Shown: positions 1 to 9,982, counted from the stretch's first letter. The stretch: 64,000 nucleotides of DNA from Caballeronia peredens (GCA_001544595.2 FCOH02000026.1:1-64000); one strand, 5' to 3'. The notes: a model not told the origin generated them from the sequence alone. Program-made: numbers and translations.

Positions 1-1150
1 CGACGGCCGCGTTCAGCGCGAGGATGTTGGTCTGGAACGCGATGCCGTCGATGACATCGGTGATGTCCGCGATGCGCCGCGACGCCGCCGTGATGCCCGC
101 CATCGTCTGCTCGACCTGGCTCGCGATGCGCCCGCCGTCGTCGGCCGCGGCCTGCGCTTCCCTGACGACTTCGAGCGCGCGCACGGTGGCGTCGGCGTTG
201 CCCTGAACGGTCGTGGTCAGCTGATCCATCGTCGCCGCGGTCTGTTCGAGCGACGCTGCCTGCAATTCGGTGCGGCGCGACAGATCCGTGTTGCCGCTCG
301 AAATCTCGTTCGCGGCGTCGAGCATGCCGCCGATCTGGCCGCGCACGTCGAACACGATCGCCGCGAGATTCGCCTTCAGCTGGGCGAGCGCGCGCTGCAC
401 GTCGCCGAGATCGTCGTGGCGGGCGTCGGGCATGTCGACGGTCAGATCGCCCGCGGCCATGCGCGCGGCGAAGCCGGACATCGTGCGCACGGGCGCATCC
501 ACCTGACGCGACAGCGCGAGCCATCCCGCCGCGCTGACGGTCGCGCCCGCCGCGAGCGCGAGCCAGAACGGCAACGGCGGCGCGCCGCGCCAGCCGGCCA
601 GCGCGGCGATCGCCATGGCGACGGGCGCAGCCGCGAACCCGACGCCGAGGCGCGCGCTCACCGGCATGTGCGCCAGCGCCGCGAGTCTGCCGGCGAGGCC
701 GTGCCGGACGAGCGCGCCGCGCACGAGCCGGTGCGACGCGTTGCCCGCGCGCATCTGCGCATACAGCGCGGTGGCGTCGCGCACTTCGTCGCGCGTCGGC
801 TTCACGCGCACGGAGAGATAACCGACGGCGCGGCCATGCTGCATCACCGGCGTGACGTTCGCGCGTACCCAATAGTGATCGCCGTTCTTGCGACGATTCT
901 TGACGAGCGCGGTCCACGAACGGCCGGCGCGAATCGTCGACCAGAGATCGGCGAATGCTTCGCGCGGCATGTCGGGATGACGGATCAGGTTGTGCGGCTG
1001 GCCGATCAGTTCCTCGCGCGCGAAGCCGGAAACCGACACGAACGCGGGATTGCAGTACTGGATGTTGCCGGAGAGATCGGTGGCGGAGACGAGCATCTCC
1101 GAGGCGGGAAAGTCGAACTCTTGCTGGGTGACGGGCTGATTGTTGCGCAT
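1..1150 (-). CDS. Aer-like methyl-accepting chemotaxis protein, 3' end cut by window edge
   Basis: This is a chemoreceptor that probably senses redox or energy state and signals to CheA/CheW. The N-terminal ~120 residues form a PAS domain with the Aer-type motif NLIRHPDMP at about residues 54-62, expected to hold FAD in Aer. A hydrophobic segment (about 165-195) follows, then a HAMP-like stretch and the beginning of the cytoplasmic signalling domain. The left edge cuts inside the conserved hairpin, where [12 protein letters not shown] is readable. The ATG at 1150 fits the PAS start. The coding sequence is 383 codons within the window and must continue to the left; roughly 130-150 residues of the signalling domain are missing. 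No che genes are visible next to it. The MCP call is firm; the Aer subtype rests on the PAS motif. Confidence 0.9.
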   Translation of the reverse strand, partial: MRNNQPVTQQEFDFPASEMLVSATDLSGNIQYCNPAFVSVSGFAREELIGQPHNLIRHPDMPREAFADLWSTIRAGRSWTALVKNRRKNGDHYWVRANVTPVMQHGRAVGYLSVRVKPTRDEVRDATALYAQMRAGNASHRLVRGALVRHGLAGRLAALAHMPVSARLGVGFAAAPVAMAIAALAGWRGAPPLPFWLALAAGATVSAAGWLALSRQVDAPVRTMSGFAARMAAGDLTVDMPDARHDDLGDVQRALAQLKANLAAIVFDVRGQIGGMLDAANEISSGNTDLSRRTELQAASLEQTAATMDQLTTTVQGNADATVRALEVVREAQAAADDGGRIASQVEQTMAGITAASRRIADITDVIDGIAFQTNILALNAAV

Positions 1151-1329
1151 GATGTCCTTGCTTCTCTCGATTCACGCGTCGCCCGCGGGACGGGCGGCGT
1201 GCGCTGGATTACAAGGACATAACGGCGATTACCCACATGATCTTTAGGGGAATCCGAGCAAAACGCTCAAGTGTGACGGAATGTCGCCGATAAGGCGCGC
1301 CGGTCACGCGCAAGGGTCATGCGCACGGG

Positions 1330-2397
1330 TCATGCGGATTGATAGCGGCTCAAAATCTCTTCCACCTGAACGCGCGCCGTGGGATCTTGCTGCAGCAGCG
1401 CTTCGGTCCACTTAAGAATTTCGTCGAGGGTCATCGAGGGATAGTCGACACTGACATGATTGCAAGACCGGGCGACCCGACTGATCGATTCTATATACCT
1501 CGTCACGAATGCACAGTCTGCCCAGTCCGCCGCCGCATCCCGCTGGCAGAATGCGCTATACGCAAGACGATCCAGATATCCTTCGCTGAAAATCTCCCGG
1601 TTCGTTTTGACAAAAACAACTTCGAACGGATGTGCGCTCCTGCCGAAATAGCCGTGCTTCCAGTTCGGGTCTCCATGTAATTCACGCGCAGCTACGGTAT
1701 TCGGGTCGTCATGCGATTTCCGAAAATCGATCCGATTGTATTCCGGCAATATAGCCGCGATATTCCAGCCGCGTTTCAGAATGAGTTGCGACAAGTGAAG
1801 CTCATATCGCAGGATAACCTGCGTCTTGGTCAGCTTTGCGCCGTTCGAGTAAAAACCTGCGTCCCGCAGGTACGCGAGGCTTTTGTTCGGCATGGCGTAG
1901 GCCATCGTCTGAACATGAGAGAATGGTTCGCAGCCTCCGCAATCCGCTTTGTAATGCTGCGAATAAGGCGATTCCCGCGACAAAATATTGATCGTGGATC
2001 CGACCAGCCCGATATCGCCGTTCAGTTTCGCGCTGAAGACGCTTTTCCAGTCGTGGCCGGCATACGGCGGCAGAAACGGGCCCCGCACGGACGAATTGAC
2101 GAAATAGACGAATTCGTAATCCAGCACATTCGCAAGGGGCGAATTGATCGCGGCGCAATAGCCGCCGAAATCGCTATTGCTATTTTCGGTGAAGAGATAG
2201 CGAATGTTTCTTCGTTCCGGTAAATCGATCGCATGCTGTCCGGCAATGACGACGAGATAATCGCAATCTTCCGAATACCCGAAAAGAAGAAAATGCGCCA
2301 GATTATGAATGTACGTTTGGTCTTTCTCGAAGAAATGATAAACAACGAGAGAGTTCGGGCGGCTCCGGGCCACGCTGCATGCGGTGGAGGAATTCAT
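1330..2397 (-). CDS. Glycosyltransferase-like protein of unknown specificity
   Basis: A 355-residue soluble-looking protein. The first ~150 residues read like a nucleotide-sugar transferase or rhamnan-synthesis-type fold: a VVYHFF strand, then an NSDFGGY segment, then YFVNSSVRGPF and DIGLVGSTIN. I know similar arrangements from capsule or LPS glycosyltransferase-like proteins, but I cannot name a family. The gene stands alone between the chemoreceptor and the hydroxybutyrate operon, with no surface-polysaccharide neighbours. Its codon use is unlike its surroundings: A/T-ending codons such as AAT, TAT, GAT and ATA are frequent and GC is clearly lower, which suggests recent acquisition. The ATG at 2397 has no strong Shine-Dalgarno sequence. 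Function is a weak inference; the reading frame is well supported by its protein-like composition. Confidence 0.6.
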   Translation of the reverse strand: MNSSTACSVARSRPNSLVVYHFFEKDQTYIHNLAHFLLFGYSEDCDYLVVIAGQHAIDLPERRNIRYLFTENSNSDFGGYCAAINSPLANVLDYEFVYFVNSSVRGPFLPPYAGHDWKSVFSAKLNGDIGLVGSTINILSRESPYSQHYKADCGGCEPFSHVQTMAYAMPNKSLAYLRDAGFYSNGAKLTKTQVILRYELHLSQLILKRGWNIAAILPEYNRIDFRKSHDDPNTVAARELHGDPNWKHGYFGRSAHPFEVVFVKTNREIFSEGYLDRLAYSAFCQRDAAADWADCAFVTRYIESISRVARSCNHVSVDYPSMTLDEILKWTEALLQQDPTARVQVEEILSRYQSA

Positions 2398-2539
2398 GGC
2401 TGCATAATCAGTCTTGCTGGGAATCGTGTGATGCTACATTAATTCGACCCCAGTAAGACCAGCGGAAGGCACTCGTAATTGGTCATTTATTGTCTTCCGG
2501 TGATGCGCGCGCCGCTCGAACGGGCGGCGCGCGTCGGCG

Positions 2540-3334
2540 TTACTGCGCGCTCCAGCCGCCGTCGATCTGCAGAGCCGAGCCGCGCATTTCGCCGGCGGCG
2601 TCGGAGCAGAGGAACACGGCCATGTCGCCGATCTGCTGCGCCGTCACGAACTGCGCGGACGGCTGCTTGTCGCCGAGCAGCTTGGCGCGCGCCGCGTCGG
2701 GCGTGAGCGATTCGCGTGCGGCGAGATCGTCGATCTGCTTCTGTACGAGCGGCGTGAGCACGAAGCCCGGGCAGATCGCGTTGACGGTCACGCCGGTCCG
2801 CGCGTTCTCCAGCGCGGCAACCTTCGTCAGGCCGAGAATGCCGTGCTTCGCGGCGACATACGCCGACTTGCCCGCCGAGCCGACCAGTCCGTGCACCGAC
2901 GCGATGTTGATCACGCGGCCCCAGTTGCGGGCGCGCATCTGCGGCAGCGCGACGCGCATCGTGTGAAAGGCCGAACTCAGGTTGATGGCGATGATCGCGT
3001 CCCAGCGATCGACCGGAAATTCGTCGATGCTCGCGACGTGCTGAATGCCCGCGTTGTTCACGAGAATGTCGACCGCGCCGAACTGTTCGTGGGCGAAGGC
3101 GATCATCGCTTCGATTTCCGCGGGCTTGGTCATGTCGGCGGGATGATGCGCGGCCTTGACGCCGGTCGCCTCGATCTGCCTGAGCGCGCCTTCGACATCG
3201 CCGAAGCCGTTGAGCACGAGATTCGCGCCCGACTGCGCGAGCGCCGTGGCGATGCCCAGGCCAATGCCGCTCGTCGAGCCGGTGACGAGCGCGGTCTTGC
3301 CGGCGAGCGATGAGTTCGATGCGGTTTGAGTCAT
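2540..3334 (-). CDS. bdhA: D-3-hydroxybutyrate dehydrogenase (SDR family)
   Basis: A cytoplasmic NAD-dependent oxidation of 3-hydroxybutyrate to acetoacetate is predicted. The 264-residue protein has the classical short-chain dehydrogenase features: TGSTSGIG at 18-25 for cofactor binding, NNAG at 93-96, Asn118, Ser146 and the Y159-x3-K163 catalytic pair, and it has the usual length for this enzyme. The ATG at 3334 is preceded by AAGGAAAAG, so the longer frame upstream is not the start. The gene lies 112 bp downstream of a GntP-type permease on the same strand, which suggests uptake and oxidation of hydroxybutyrate or a related short hydroxy acid. Both genes appear to be read from the sigma-54 promoter near 4950. 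Substrate is inferred from family and context. Confidence 0.85.
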   Translation of the reverse strand: MTQTASNSSLAGKTALVTGSTSGIGLGIATALAQSGANLVLNGFGDVEGALRQIEATGVKAAHHPADMTKPAEIEAMIAFAHEQFGAVDILVNNAGIQHVASIDEFPVDRWDAIIAINLSSAFHTMRVALPQMRARNWGRVINIASVHGLVGSAGKSAYVAAKHGILGLTKVAALENARTGVTVNAICPGFVLTPLVQKQIDDLAARESLTPDAARAKLLGDKQPSAQFVTAQQIGDMAVFLCSDAAGEMRGSALQIDGGWSAQ

Positions 3335-3446
3335 ACGCGGTTCTTTTCCTTCGGATTGGGTTGACGTCCTGCGGGAGTGTGGAGCGTCACGCGCGCGGCG
3401 TGAATTGGGGTTGCCTTGGGTTCCGCGCCGAGGCAACCCGCCGGCA

Positions 3447-4847
3447 TCAGACGATGCCTGTCATGTAATAGACCGTGATGACGAAGAACACCGCCAGCGT
3501 CTTGATGATCGTCACCGCGAAAATGTCCTTGTACGACTCGCGGTGCGTGAGCCCCGTCACCGCGAGCAGCGTGATGACGGCGCCGTTGTGCGGCAGCGTG
3601 TCCATGCCGCCCGATGCCATCGCGACGACGCGGTGCAGCACTTCGAGCGGAATATGCGCGGCCTGCGCGCCGGCGATGAAGGTATCGGACATCGCGGCGA
3701 GCGCGATGCTCATGCCGCCCGACGCCGAACCCGTGATGCCCGCGAGCGCGCTCACGGAAATCGCCGCGTTGACGAGCGGATTCGGAATGCTCTTCAGCGC
3801 GTCCGACACGACGATGAAGCCCGGCAGCGCCGCGATCACGCCGCCGAAACCGTATTCGGAGGCGGTGTTCATGGCTGCGAGCAACGCGCCCGCGACGGCG
3901 GCGCGCGTGCCGCCCGCGAAACGCTCCTTCACGCGCGGGAACGCGGTCAGCAGCACGAGCACGATGCCGAGCAGCAGCGCGCCTTCCACGGCCCAGATCG
4001 CGACCACCGTCTTGACCGCCGTCGTGACGGGCGCGTGGATGCCGGGCAACACTTCCGGCGCGACCGTGTAGCTCGCGCCGTACCACGTCGGGATCCACTT
4101 GGTCAGCGCGAAGTTGGCGACGCCCACGAGCACGAGCGGCGCGATCGCGAGCACCGGATTCGGCAGCGAGGTCGACTCGACGCGCTCCGGTTCGTTCACG
4201 AGCGACGTGCCGTAGCCTTCGCCTTTGGCCATCGCCGAGCGGCGGCGCCATTCGAGGAACGACAGCCCGACGACGATGATGAACAGCGAGCCGATCACGC
4301 CGAGCCACGGCGCGGCCCATCCCGTCGTCTTGAAGAACGTGGTCGGGATGATGTTCTGGATCTGCGGCGTGCCGGGCAGCGAATCCATCGTGAAGGAGAA
4401 CGCGCCCAGTGCGATGGCGCCCGGCATCAGGCGCTTCGGGATATTGCTCTGGCGGTACATTTCCGCCGCGAACGGATACACCGCGAACACGACCACGAAC
4501 AGCGACACGCCGCCATAGGTGAGCAGCGCGCACACCGCGACGATCACCGCATTGACGCGCGACTTGCCGATATAGCGAATGGCCGCGGCGACGATCGACT
4601 CGGAGAAGCCCGACAGCTCGATGACCTTGCCGAACACGGCGCCGAGCAGGAACACCGGAAAGTAGAGCTTCACGAAGCCGACCATCTTCTCCATGAAGAT
4701 GCCGGAGAACACCGGCGCGACGGCGGCCGGTTCGGTGAGCAGGACGGCCGCCAGCGCGGCGATCGGCGCGAAAAGAATGACGCTGTAGCCGCGATAGGCG
4801 GCGAGCATCAGGAACGCCAGAGCGGCGAGCACGATGATGAACGACAT
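3447..4847 (-). CDS. GntP-family permease, probable short-chain hydroxy acid transporter
   Basis: A 466-residue inner-membrane transporter with about 12 hydrophobic segments spread over the whole length, which is the usual GntP size. Recognisable conserved stretches include the TYGGVSLFVVVF region near residues 110-120 and the MDSLPGTPQIQN segment near 155-165; the C-terminal half has the MDTLPHNGAV motif. GntP members carry gluconate and related acids by proton symport. Here the neighbour is a 3-hydroxybutyrate dehydrogenase and the divergent gene is a sigma-54 activator, so hydroxybutyrate or another ketone-body-type acid is the likely substrate. It is the first gene of the operon and starts at an ATG about 90 bases downstream of the predicted sigma-54 start site. 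Family is firm, substrate inferred. Confidence 0.87.
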   Translation of the reverse strand: MSFIIVLAALAFLMLAAYRGYSVILFAPIAALAAVLLTEPAAVAPVFSGIFMEKMVGFVKLYFPVFLLGAVFGKVIELSGFSESIVAAAIRYIGKSRVNAVIVAVCALLTYGGVSLFVVVFAVYPFAAEMYRQSNIPKRLMPGAIALGAFSFTMDSLPGTPQIQNIIPTTFFKTTGWAAPWLGVIGSLFIIVVGLSFLEWRRRSAMAKGEGYGTSLVNEPERVESTSLPNPVLAIAPLVLVGVANFALTKWIPTWYGASYTVAPEVLPGIHAPVTTAVKTVVAIWAVEGALLLGIVLVLLTAFPRVKERFAGGTRAAVAGALLAAMNTASEYGFGGVIAALPGFIVVSDALKSIPNPLVNAAISVSALAGITGSASGGMSIALAAMSDTFIAGAQAAHIPLEVLHRVVAMASGGMDTLPHNGAVITLLAVTGLTHRESYKDIFAVTIIKTLAVFFVITVYYMTGIV

Positions 4848-4949
4848 TGAGTCTCCATGAGTGGTTGTTCTTTGAAACGTCGTCCGCGCGCTTCTTCTGG
4901 AAGCCGCGGAAGTACTTTGGCGCGACGGTGACGCGACGCGCGGGCGAAC

Positions 4950-4964
4950 GCAGCTTTCGTGCCA
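4950..4964 (-). promoter_or_regulatory. Sigma-54 (-24/-12) promoter for the gntP-bdhA operon
   Basis: Read on the minus strand the site is TGGCACGAAAGCTGC. It matches the TGGCAC-N5-TTGC consensus at 9 of 10 defined positions, with the invariant GG at 4962-4963 and GC at 4950-4951 at the correct spacing. Transcription would begin near 4939, leaving a leader of about 90 bases before the permease. The adjacent divergent gene encodes a sigma-54 activator, which strengthens the call. Confidence 0.82.
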
Positions 4965-5038
4965 GCGTGCTCTGCTCAGGCCTGGAGGGCCACGGCGGGC
5001 GTCCGGCCAAGCATGGCATCGCGACGTTTCAGCCGGAT

Positions 5039-5054
5039 GTCTCGAATTCGAGAC
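5039..5054. promoter_or_regulatory. Inverted repeat, probable activator-binding site 1
   Basis: A perfect 16-base palindrome, GTCTCGAATTCGAGAC, about 75 bases upstream of the -24 element of the permease promoter. Together with the copies at 5120 and 5141 it defines a GTCTC-N6-GAGAY motif. The position fits an upstream activating sequence for the divergently encoded sigma-54 activator. Confidence 0.7.
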
Positions 5055-5119
5055 GCGCCGCGCGTGCTGCGTGAGCGATTTTGCCGCAAAAAATCAGTGT
5101 AGATGCGGATTGCGTGCGC

Positions 5120-5135
5120 GTCTCCGAATTGAGAT
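5120..5135. promoter_or_regulatory. Inverted repeat, probable activator-binding site 2
   Basis: GTCTCCGAATTGAGAT is a second GTCTC-N6-GAGAY copy, 81 bases from the first (start to start). The single half-site deviation is T for C at the last base. Confidence 0.65.
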
Positions 5136-5140
5136 ATTTT

Positions 5141-5156
5141 GTCTCCAAAGAGAGAT
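5141..5156. promoter_or_regulatory. Inverted repeat, probable activator-binding site 3
   Basis: GTCTCCAAAGAGAGAT is a third GTCTC-N6-GAGAY copy. It starts 21 bases (two helical turns) after site 2 and 33 bases before the activator's start codon. The tandem of sites 2 and 3 on one DNA face suits cooperative binding. It also sits where binding could repress the activator's own promoter. Confidence 0.65.
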
Positions 5157-5173
5157 GAGGAGACTTCGGCGGT

Positions 5174-6628
<1,455 letters not shown>

Positions 6629-6739
6629 GCGTTTTTCGCATTTCGGCGCGCGTTCATGCGCACGCGAAATCGACGCGACAGCTTCACATGGCATACTCCC
6701 GAAATCCAAAATAACGACCAAGAATCAAAGGGGTATGGG

Positions 6740-7024
6740 ATGAAATGCGGGATCAGACGCGGCACGAAACTCGGCAACGCAATCGGCCTTTCAGTCTTGC
6801 TTGCGGGCAGCTTCGGGGCGCTCGCCGGATGCAGCAGCGCGCCGCCGCTTTTTTCCGCCGATGGACGCCCGACGCAGCAGGTTCAGTGCCCCGCTTACGG
6901 CGGCTGGCGCAACTGCACGGACAACGCAAAAGTGTTGTGCCCGGGCGGCTATGACGTACTCGATCAGACCACGGAGAACAATCAGAATTCGCTGCTCGTC
7001 GCGTGCAAGGCGGCGAGCCAGTGA
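6740..7024 (+). CDS. Small lipoprotein, unknown function
   Basis: A 94-residue protein with a type II signal peptide. A basic start is followed by a hydrophobic core and the lipobox LAGC with Cys at about residue 30, then SSAPP. The mature part is about 65 residues and holds four further cysteines (in QCPAYGGW, NCTD, LCPGGYD and VACKAAS), which could pair in the periplasm. The start at 6740 is chosen because AGGGG lies 8 bases upstream and the signal peptide begins there. The gene sits alone downstream of the sigma-54 activator and convergent to the lipocalin. I do not recognise a named family; small Cys-containing lipoproteins of this type are common in Burkholderia relatives. Confidence 0.75.
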   Translation: MKCGIRRGTKLGNAIGLSVLLAGSFGALAGCSSAPPLFSADGRPTQQVQCPAYGGWRNCTDNAKVLCPGGYDVLDQTTENNQNSLLVACKAASQ

Positions 7025-7037
7025 CGCTTGCGGTGCG

Positions 7038-7607
7038 TCATCGGTGCTGCGTTTCGCGCAGCATCGTGACGTCGTAGCCGAGGCTGCGCGCGCGTTCGAT
7101 CAGCGAGCGGCGCAGTTCCGCCGACGGCTTCGCGTCGCGCGTCAGGATCCATAAATAGCGTCCGCTCGGTTCGCCGACGATCGACCACGAATAATCGTCG
7201 GCGCGATCGAGGATCCAGTAGTCGCCCACATAGAACGGACCAAAGAACGATACCTTCAGCTTCGCGCCGTTCGATCCCGGAACGATCTTCGCGCGTCCTT
7301 CCGCCGACCGGTACGGGCCGGCGAGCCCGCCTTGCCGGCATCCGTTGATGACCGACACGAGTCCGTCTTCGCGGCGCGCGTAGTTCGCGGTCACCGCTTC
7401 GCAATTGCGTTCGAAACGATTCTCGTAGCGCGCGAACTCGTGCCAGTGACCGAGATAGCGATCGAGATCGACGGCCTTCGTCGGTTCCGGAACGTGTTCG
7501 TTGCCGCGCTTCCGGGCGCCGTTCGACGCGCACGCCGCGAGCGTGCCGAGTCCGCCGATCACGATCAGCGCCGCGGCGCCCCAGGCCCAGGATCTTTTGA
7601 TTTTCAT
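7038..7607 (-). CDS. Outer-membrane lipoprotein lipocalin (Blc-like)
   Basis: A 189-residue bacterial lipocalin expected to sit on the inner face of the outer membrane and bind lysophospholipids or fatty acids. The N-terminus has a lipoprotein signal peptide ending in the lipobox LAAC (Cys near 25). The lipocalin signature follows: YLGHWHEFARYENRFERNC with the conserved G-x-W pair, and later FYVGDYWILDRADDYSWSIVGEPSGRY-type strands that match E. coli Blc. Length is normal for the family. The ATG at 7607 puts the basic signal-peptide start first; an ATG nine bases upstream (7616) is an alternative. No operon partner is evident. Blc homologues are stress and envelope related, but nothing here shows how it is controlled. 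Confidence 0.87.
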   Translation of the reverse strand: MKIKRSWAWGAAALIVIGGLGTLAACASNGARKRGNEHVPEPTKAVDLDRYLGHWHEFARYENRFERNCEAVTANYARREDGLVSVINGCRQGGLAGPYRSAEGRAKIVPGSNGAKLKVSFFGPFYVGDYWILDRADDYSWSIVGEPSGRYLWILTRDAKPSAELRRSLIERARSLGYDVTMLRETQHR

Positions 7608-8133
7608 GTCGCGCATGCGTGAGAGTGTGCGAAGGCAGTCAGTCCAGCAAACTTTGTTCCGTCCGCGACGGGTCCCGAATTTTCTCACCTTTATACCGGC
7701 GCGACGTCTGACGCGTGCATCCGCCGGACGGCGTGGCAGCGCGCAAGTGCTTGTCGGCAATGGGTTTTGCGTTTTCGCCGAATGATGGCGCCGTGCGACG
7801 CTCGCGGCGTTTGTCGCACTCCCGTATTGCCTCACCTCAAGCCGTTCTCGCCCAACGCGTTCCGCGTGGTCGTGACGACAATCGTCGGATCAAACAGATT
7901 CGTCGGATGTAATGCGCTCAGATAAGGTCCGCGCGAATGTCATTGAGAACAACGACTTGCATCATTCACTTAAACACCGGAGTGAGATCGCGAAAATGCT
8001 TCGTGATCCCTATCATCGGTCAAGAGTGAGTCGCGCATGCGGTAAGGCGCTCACCGTCGCGCGCATCCCGGATCGTCTCACCTTTTTGACCCGGAGTATC
8101 CTCTCGCACTCTTTCTCTCATTCGCCGTTCGCC
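7608..8133. other. Intergenic region between lipocalin and AEC exporter
   Basis: About 525 bases with no gene I can support. A TATAAA element near 7691-7696 on the minus strand could serve the lipocalin. The open frame that runs in from 7912 to the AEC gene has no transmembrane or signal features before about 8130 and is best read as untranslated leader. Confidence 0.4.
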
Positions 8134-9096
8134 TTGTCTTCCGCACTCGCCTCGCTGCCTGCCCTGCTCGGTCCGCTCTTCACGATCATCCTCCCGGTTT
8201 TCGGCCTCATCTTCGCGGGCTACGCCTGCCGCAAGCTGAACAAGCTCGGACCGGCCGCCGCGTCGGAACTGAACCGCTTCGTCGTGTATCTCGCGCTGCC
8301 CGCGCTGCTCTTCGACATCATGGCGAAGACGCCCTGGAGCATGCTCGATCAGCCCGCGTTCATCGCGGCGTTCGGCATCGGCTCGGCGGTGATCTTCCTG
8401 CTCACGCTCGTCGTGCGGCTGTTGCAGTCGCGTCATCTCGCGGACGCGAGCATCGACGGATTGAATGCCGCTTATCCGAACACGGGTTTCGTCGGCTTGC
8501 CGCTTTGTCTGCTCGCGTTCGGCAAGGAGAGCCTCGCGCCCGCCGTGATCGCGACGATCATGACGGTCTGCGTGCTGTTCGCCGTGGCGATCGTGCTGAT
8601 CGAGCTCGGATTGCAAACCGAGAAACACATCGGCGCGACGCTCGGGCGCGTGGCGAAGTCGCTCGCGAAGAATCCGTTGCTGGTCGCGCCGCTCGCGGGC
8701 GCGCTGCTGAGCGGCTCGGGCGCGCGCGTGCCGGAAGGCGTCGAAGCCTGGCTCAAGTTGCTGGGCGGGGCGGCGAGTCCGTGCGCACTCGTCGCGCTGG
8801 GGCTGTTTCTCGGCGCGAAGGGCGAAGCCCGTGACGGCCGGGCGACCAGTGCGCTCGTCACCCTGAAGCTCATCGCGCAGCCGCTTCTGACGTGGTGGCT
8901 CGCGTTTCACCTGTTCGGTCTGCCGCCGCTGTGGGCGAAGACCGCGGTGATCCTGAGCGCGCTGCCCACCGGCACCGGGCCTTTCATGCTCGCGGAGTTT
9001 TATCGGCGGGACGGCGGCGTGACATCGAGCACGATTCTCTTTTCCACCGTGCTCTCACTCGTGACGGTCACCGTCTGCCTGACGGCGATGCTCTGA
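8134..9096 (+). CDS. AEC-family (auxin efflux carrier-type) transporter
   Basis: An inner-membrane secondary carrier with about ten hydrophobic segments, typical of the AEC family that includes malonate and other acid carriers. The first membrane segment (GPLFTIILPVFGLIFAGYACRK) and the NRFVVYLALPALLF segment are classic for the family, as is the NTGFVGLPL segment near residues 110-120 of this frame. I place the start at the TTG at 8134, giving 320 residues, which is the normal family length; upstream ATGs at 7912 and 7996 would add a hydrophilic tail not seen in relatives. No ribosome site is strong, so the start is uncertain. The substrate cannot be told from sequence. It is a single gene followed by a terminator-like hairpin. 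Confidence 0.8.
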   Translation: MSSALASLPALLGPLFTIILPVFGLIFAGYACRKLNKLGPAAASELNRFVVYLALPALLFDIMAKTPWSMLDQPAFIAAFGIGSAVIFLLTLVVRLLQSRHLADASIDGLNAAYPNTGFVGLPLCLLAFGKESLAPAVIATIMTVCVLFAVAIVLIELGLQTEKHIGATLGRVAKSLAKNPLLVAPLAGALLSGSGARVPEGVEAWLKLLGGAASPCALVALGLFLGAKGEARDGRATSALVTLKLIAQPLLTWWLAFHLFGLPPLWAKTAVILSALPTGTGPFMLAEFYRRDGGVTSSTILFSTVLSLVTVTVCLTAML

Positions 9097-9111
9097 GCGC
9101 CGCCGGCATCG

Positions 9112-9147
9112 CACGAAAAAAACGCCCGGCGCGGAGGGCGTCGGGCG
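9112..9147 (-). terminator. Rho-independent terminator for the DUF4148 gene
   Basis: A GC-rich hairpin (arms 9123-9132 and 9138-9147, CGCCCGGCGC against GCGTCGGGCG with one mismatch) is followed on the minus strand by a run of seven T. It lies about 75 bases past the stop of the minus-strand gene at 9221. Confidence 0.6.
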
Positions 9148-9220
9148 AAAACCACCTTCTTTTCGACGGTGGAGGAGGGATGGCTCAGATGGCGTCCTCT
9201 GAATCCTGTGCAGCTATGGC

Positions 9221-9460
9221 TCAGCGCGTGGCGCCGCTATCGCGGAGTTCGCCGCGCAGTTGCGCATGGCGTTCCTGGTACGGGCGCAATTGCGGATAGC
9301 TCAACGCATTGACGGCATCCAGGTCGCCCGCCTGACGGGCGCTCGCGAGCTCCGCCTTGACTTCCGCGCGAGTCTTGCCGCCATACGCCGATTGCGCGAA
9401 AGCGGGCGCGGTCGCGAGAAGGGCCGAGATGAGCAGACCGCCGATCAGCGTGTTCTTCAT
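9221..9460 (-). CDS. Small exported DUF4148 protein
   Basis: A 79-residue protein with a clear type I signal peptide (MKNTLIGGLLISALLATAP, cleavage after AFA near residue 22). The mature chain starts QSAYGGKTRAEVKAELASAR, which is the DUF4148 signature found almost only in Burkholderiales, often in many paralogues per genome. The mature part is basic and helical. The function of DUF4148 proteins is unknown to me; they are periplasmic and often stress- or host-induced. The ATG at 9460 is preceded by AGGAGG at 9 bases, which decides the start over the TTG three codons upstream. The gene is monocistronic. Confidence 0.85.
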   Translation of the reverse strand: MKNTLIGGLLISALLATAPAFAQSAYGGKTRAEVKAELASARQAGDLDAVNALSYPQLRPYQERHAQLRGELRDSGATR

Positions 9461-9746
9461 GGGTGACAACCTCCTGGCTGCGTGTTGCGTCGTGGGTGAC
9501 GCTTGAGAGGAAGTCTAGAAGTAAAGCTATTGGACAAAAATACCGATTGAGCCAACACATTGTTGTCGATAGCGGTTGAATGGCTGGCCCGCGATTCGCA
9601 AGGTAAGACTGCTTTGACGCAGCGATTGTTACCGATTCGGCAAGAACGATTTCCCCGATCCGGCGTTTTTACATGGACGCTTCATAGCTAGAGTCGACAC
9701 ATCGGTCAAACGTGATCGAACAAATGAATCGACTTGGAGCTAGCCC

Positions 9747-9881
9747 ATGAAGCGCTTTCTTTCTGCATTGCTCGCATCCGTCGCCCTGTTCGCCGCAGCG
9801 GGTGCGGCTCAGGCTGCGGAGTCGCAGCCATCGACGTGTCAGGGCCCGGCGTCGCAATGCAACGTTTTCTTCGGCCAGTAA
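9747..9881 (+). CDS. Very small exported peptide with two cysteines
   Basis: A 44-codon gene. The first ~23 residues are a textbook signal peptide (MKRFLSALLASVALFAAAG, ending AQA-A), and the mature part is only about 21 residues with two cysteines in a C-x6-C arrangement (TCQGPASQCN). A GGAG ribosome site sits 6 bases before the ATG and the frame closes with TAA. Codon use is normal for the replicon. The signal peptide, ribosome site and closed frame together argue for a real gene. I know no family; it could be a secreted microprotein or a short envelope peptide. Confidence 0.6.
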   Translation: MKRFLSALLASVALFAAAGAAQAAESQPSTCQGPASQCNVFFGQ

Positions 9882-9982
9882 GAAGCGCGCTTTTTGGTCG
9901 AAAGCGGTGCGCAAAGCGTCCTTTTCGGTCGCCTTGTTTCGTTTACGCAGCAAAAACTAAACATCAAAGAACTTACCCTCAA

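Noticed and set aside
7912-8133. N-terminal extension of the AEC transporter from the ATG at 7912
   Set aside because: The added ~74 residues are hydrophilic and unlike any AEC start; family length fits a start near 8134.
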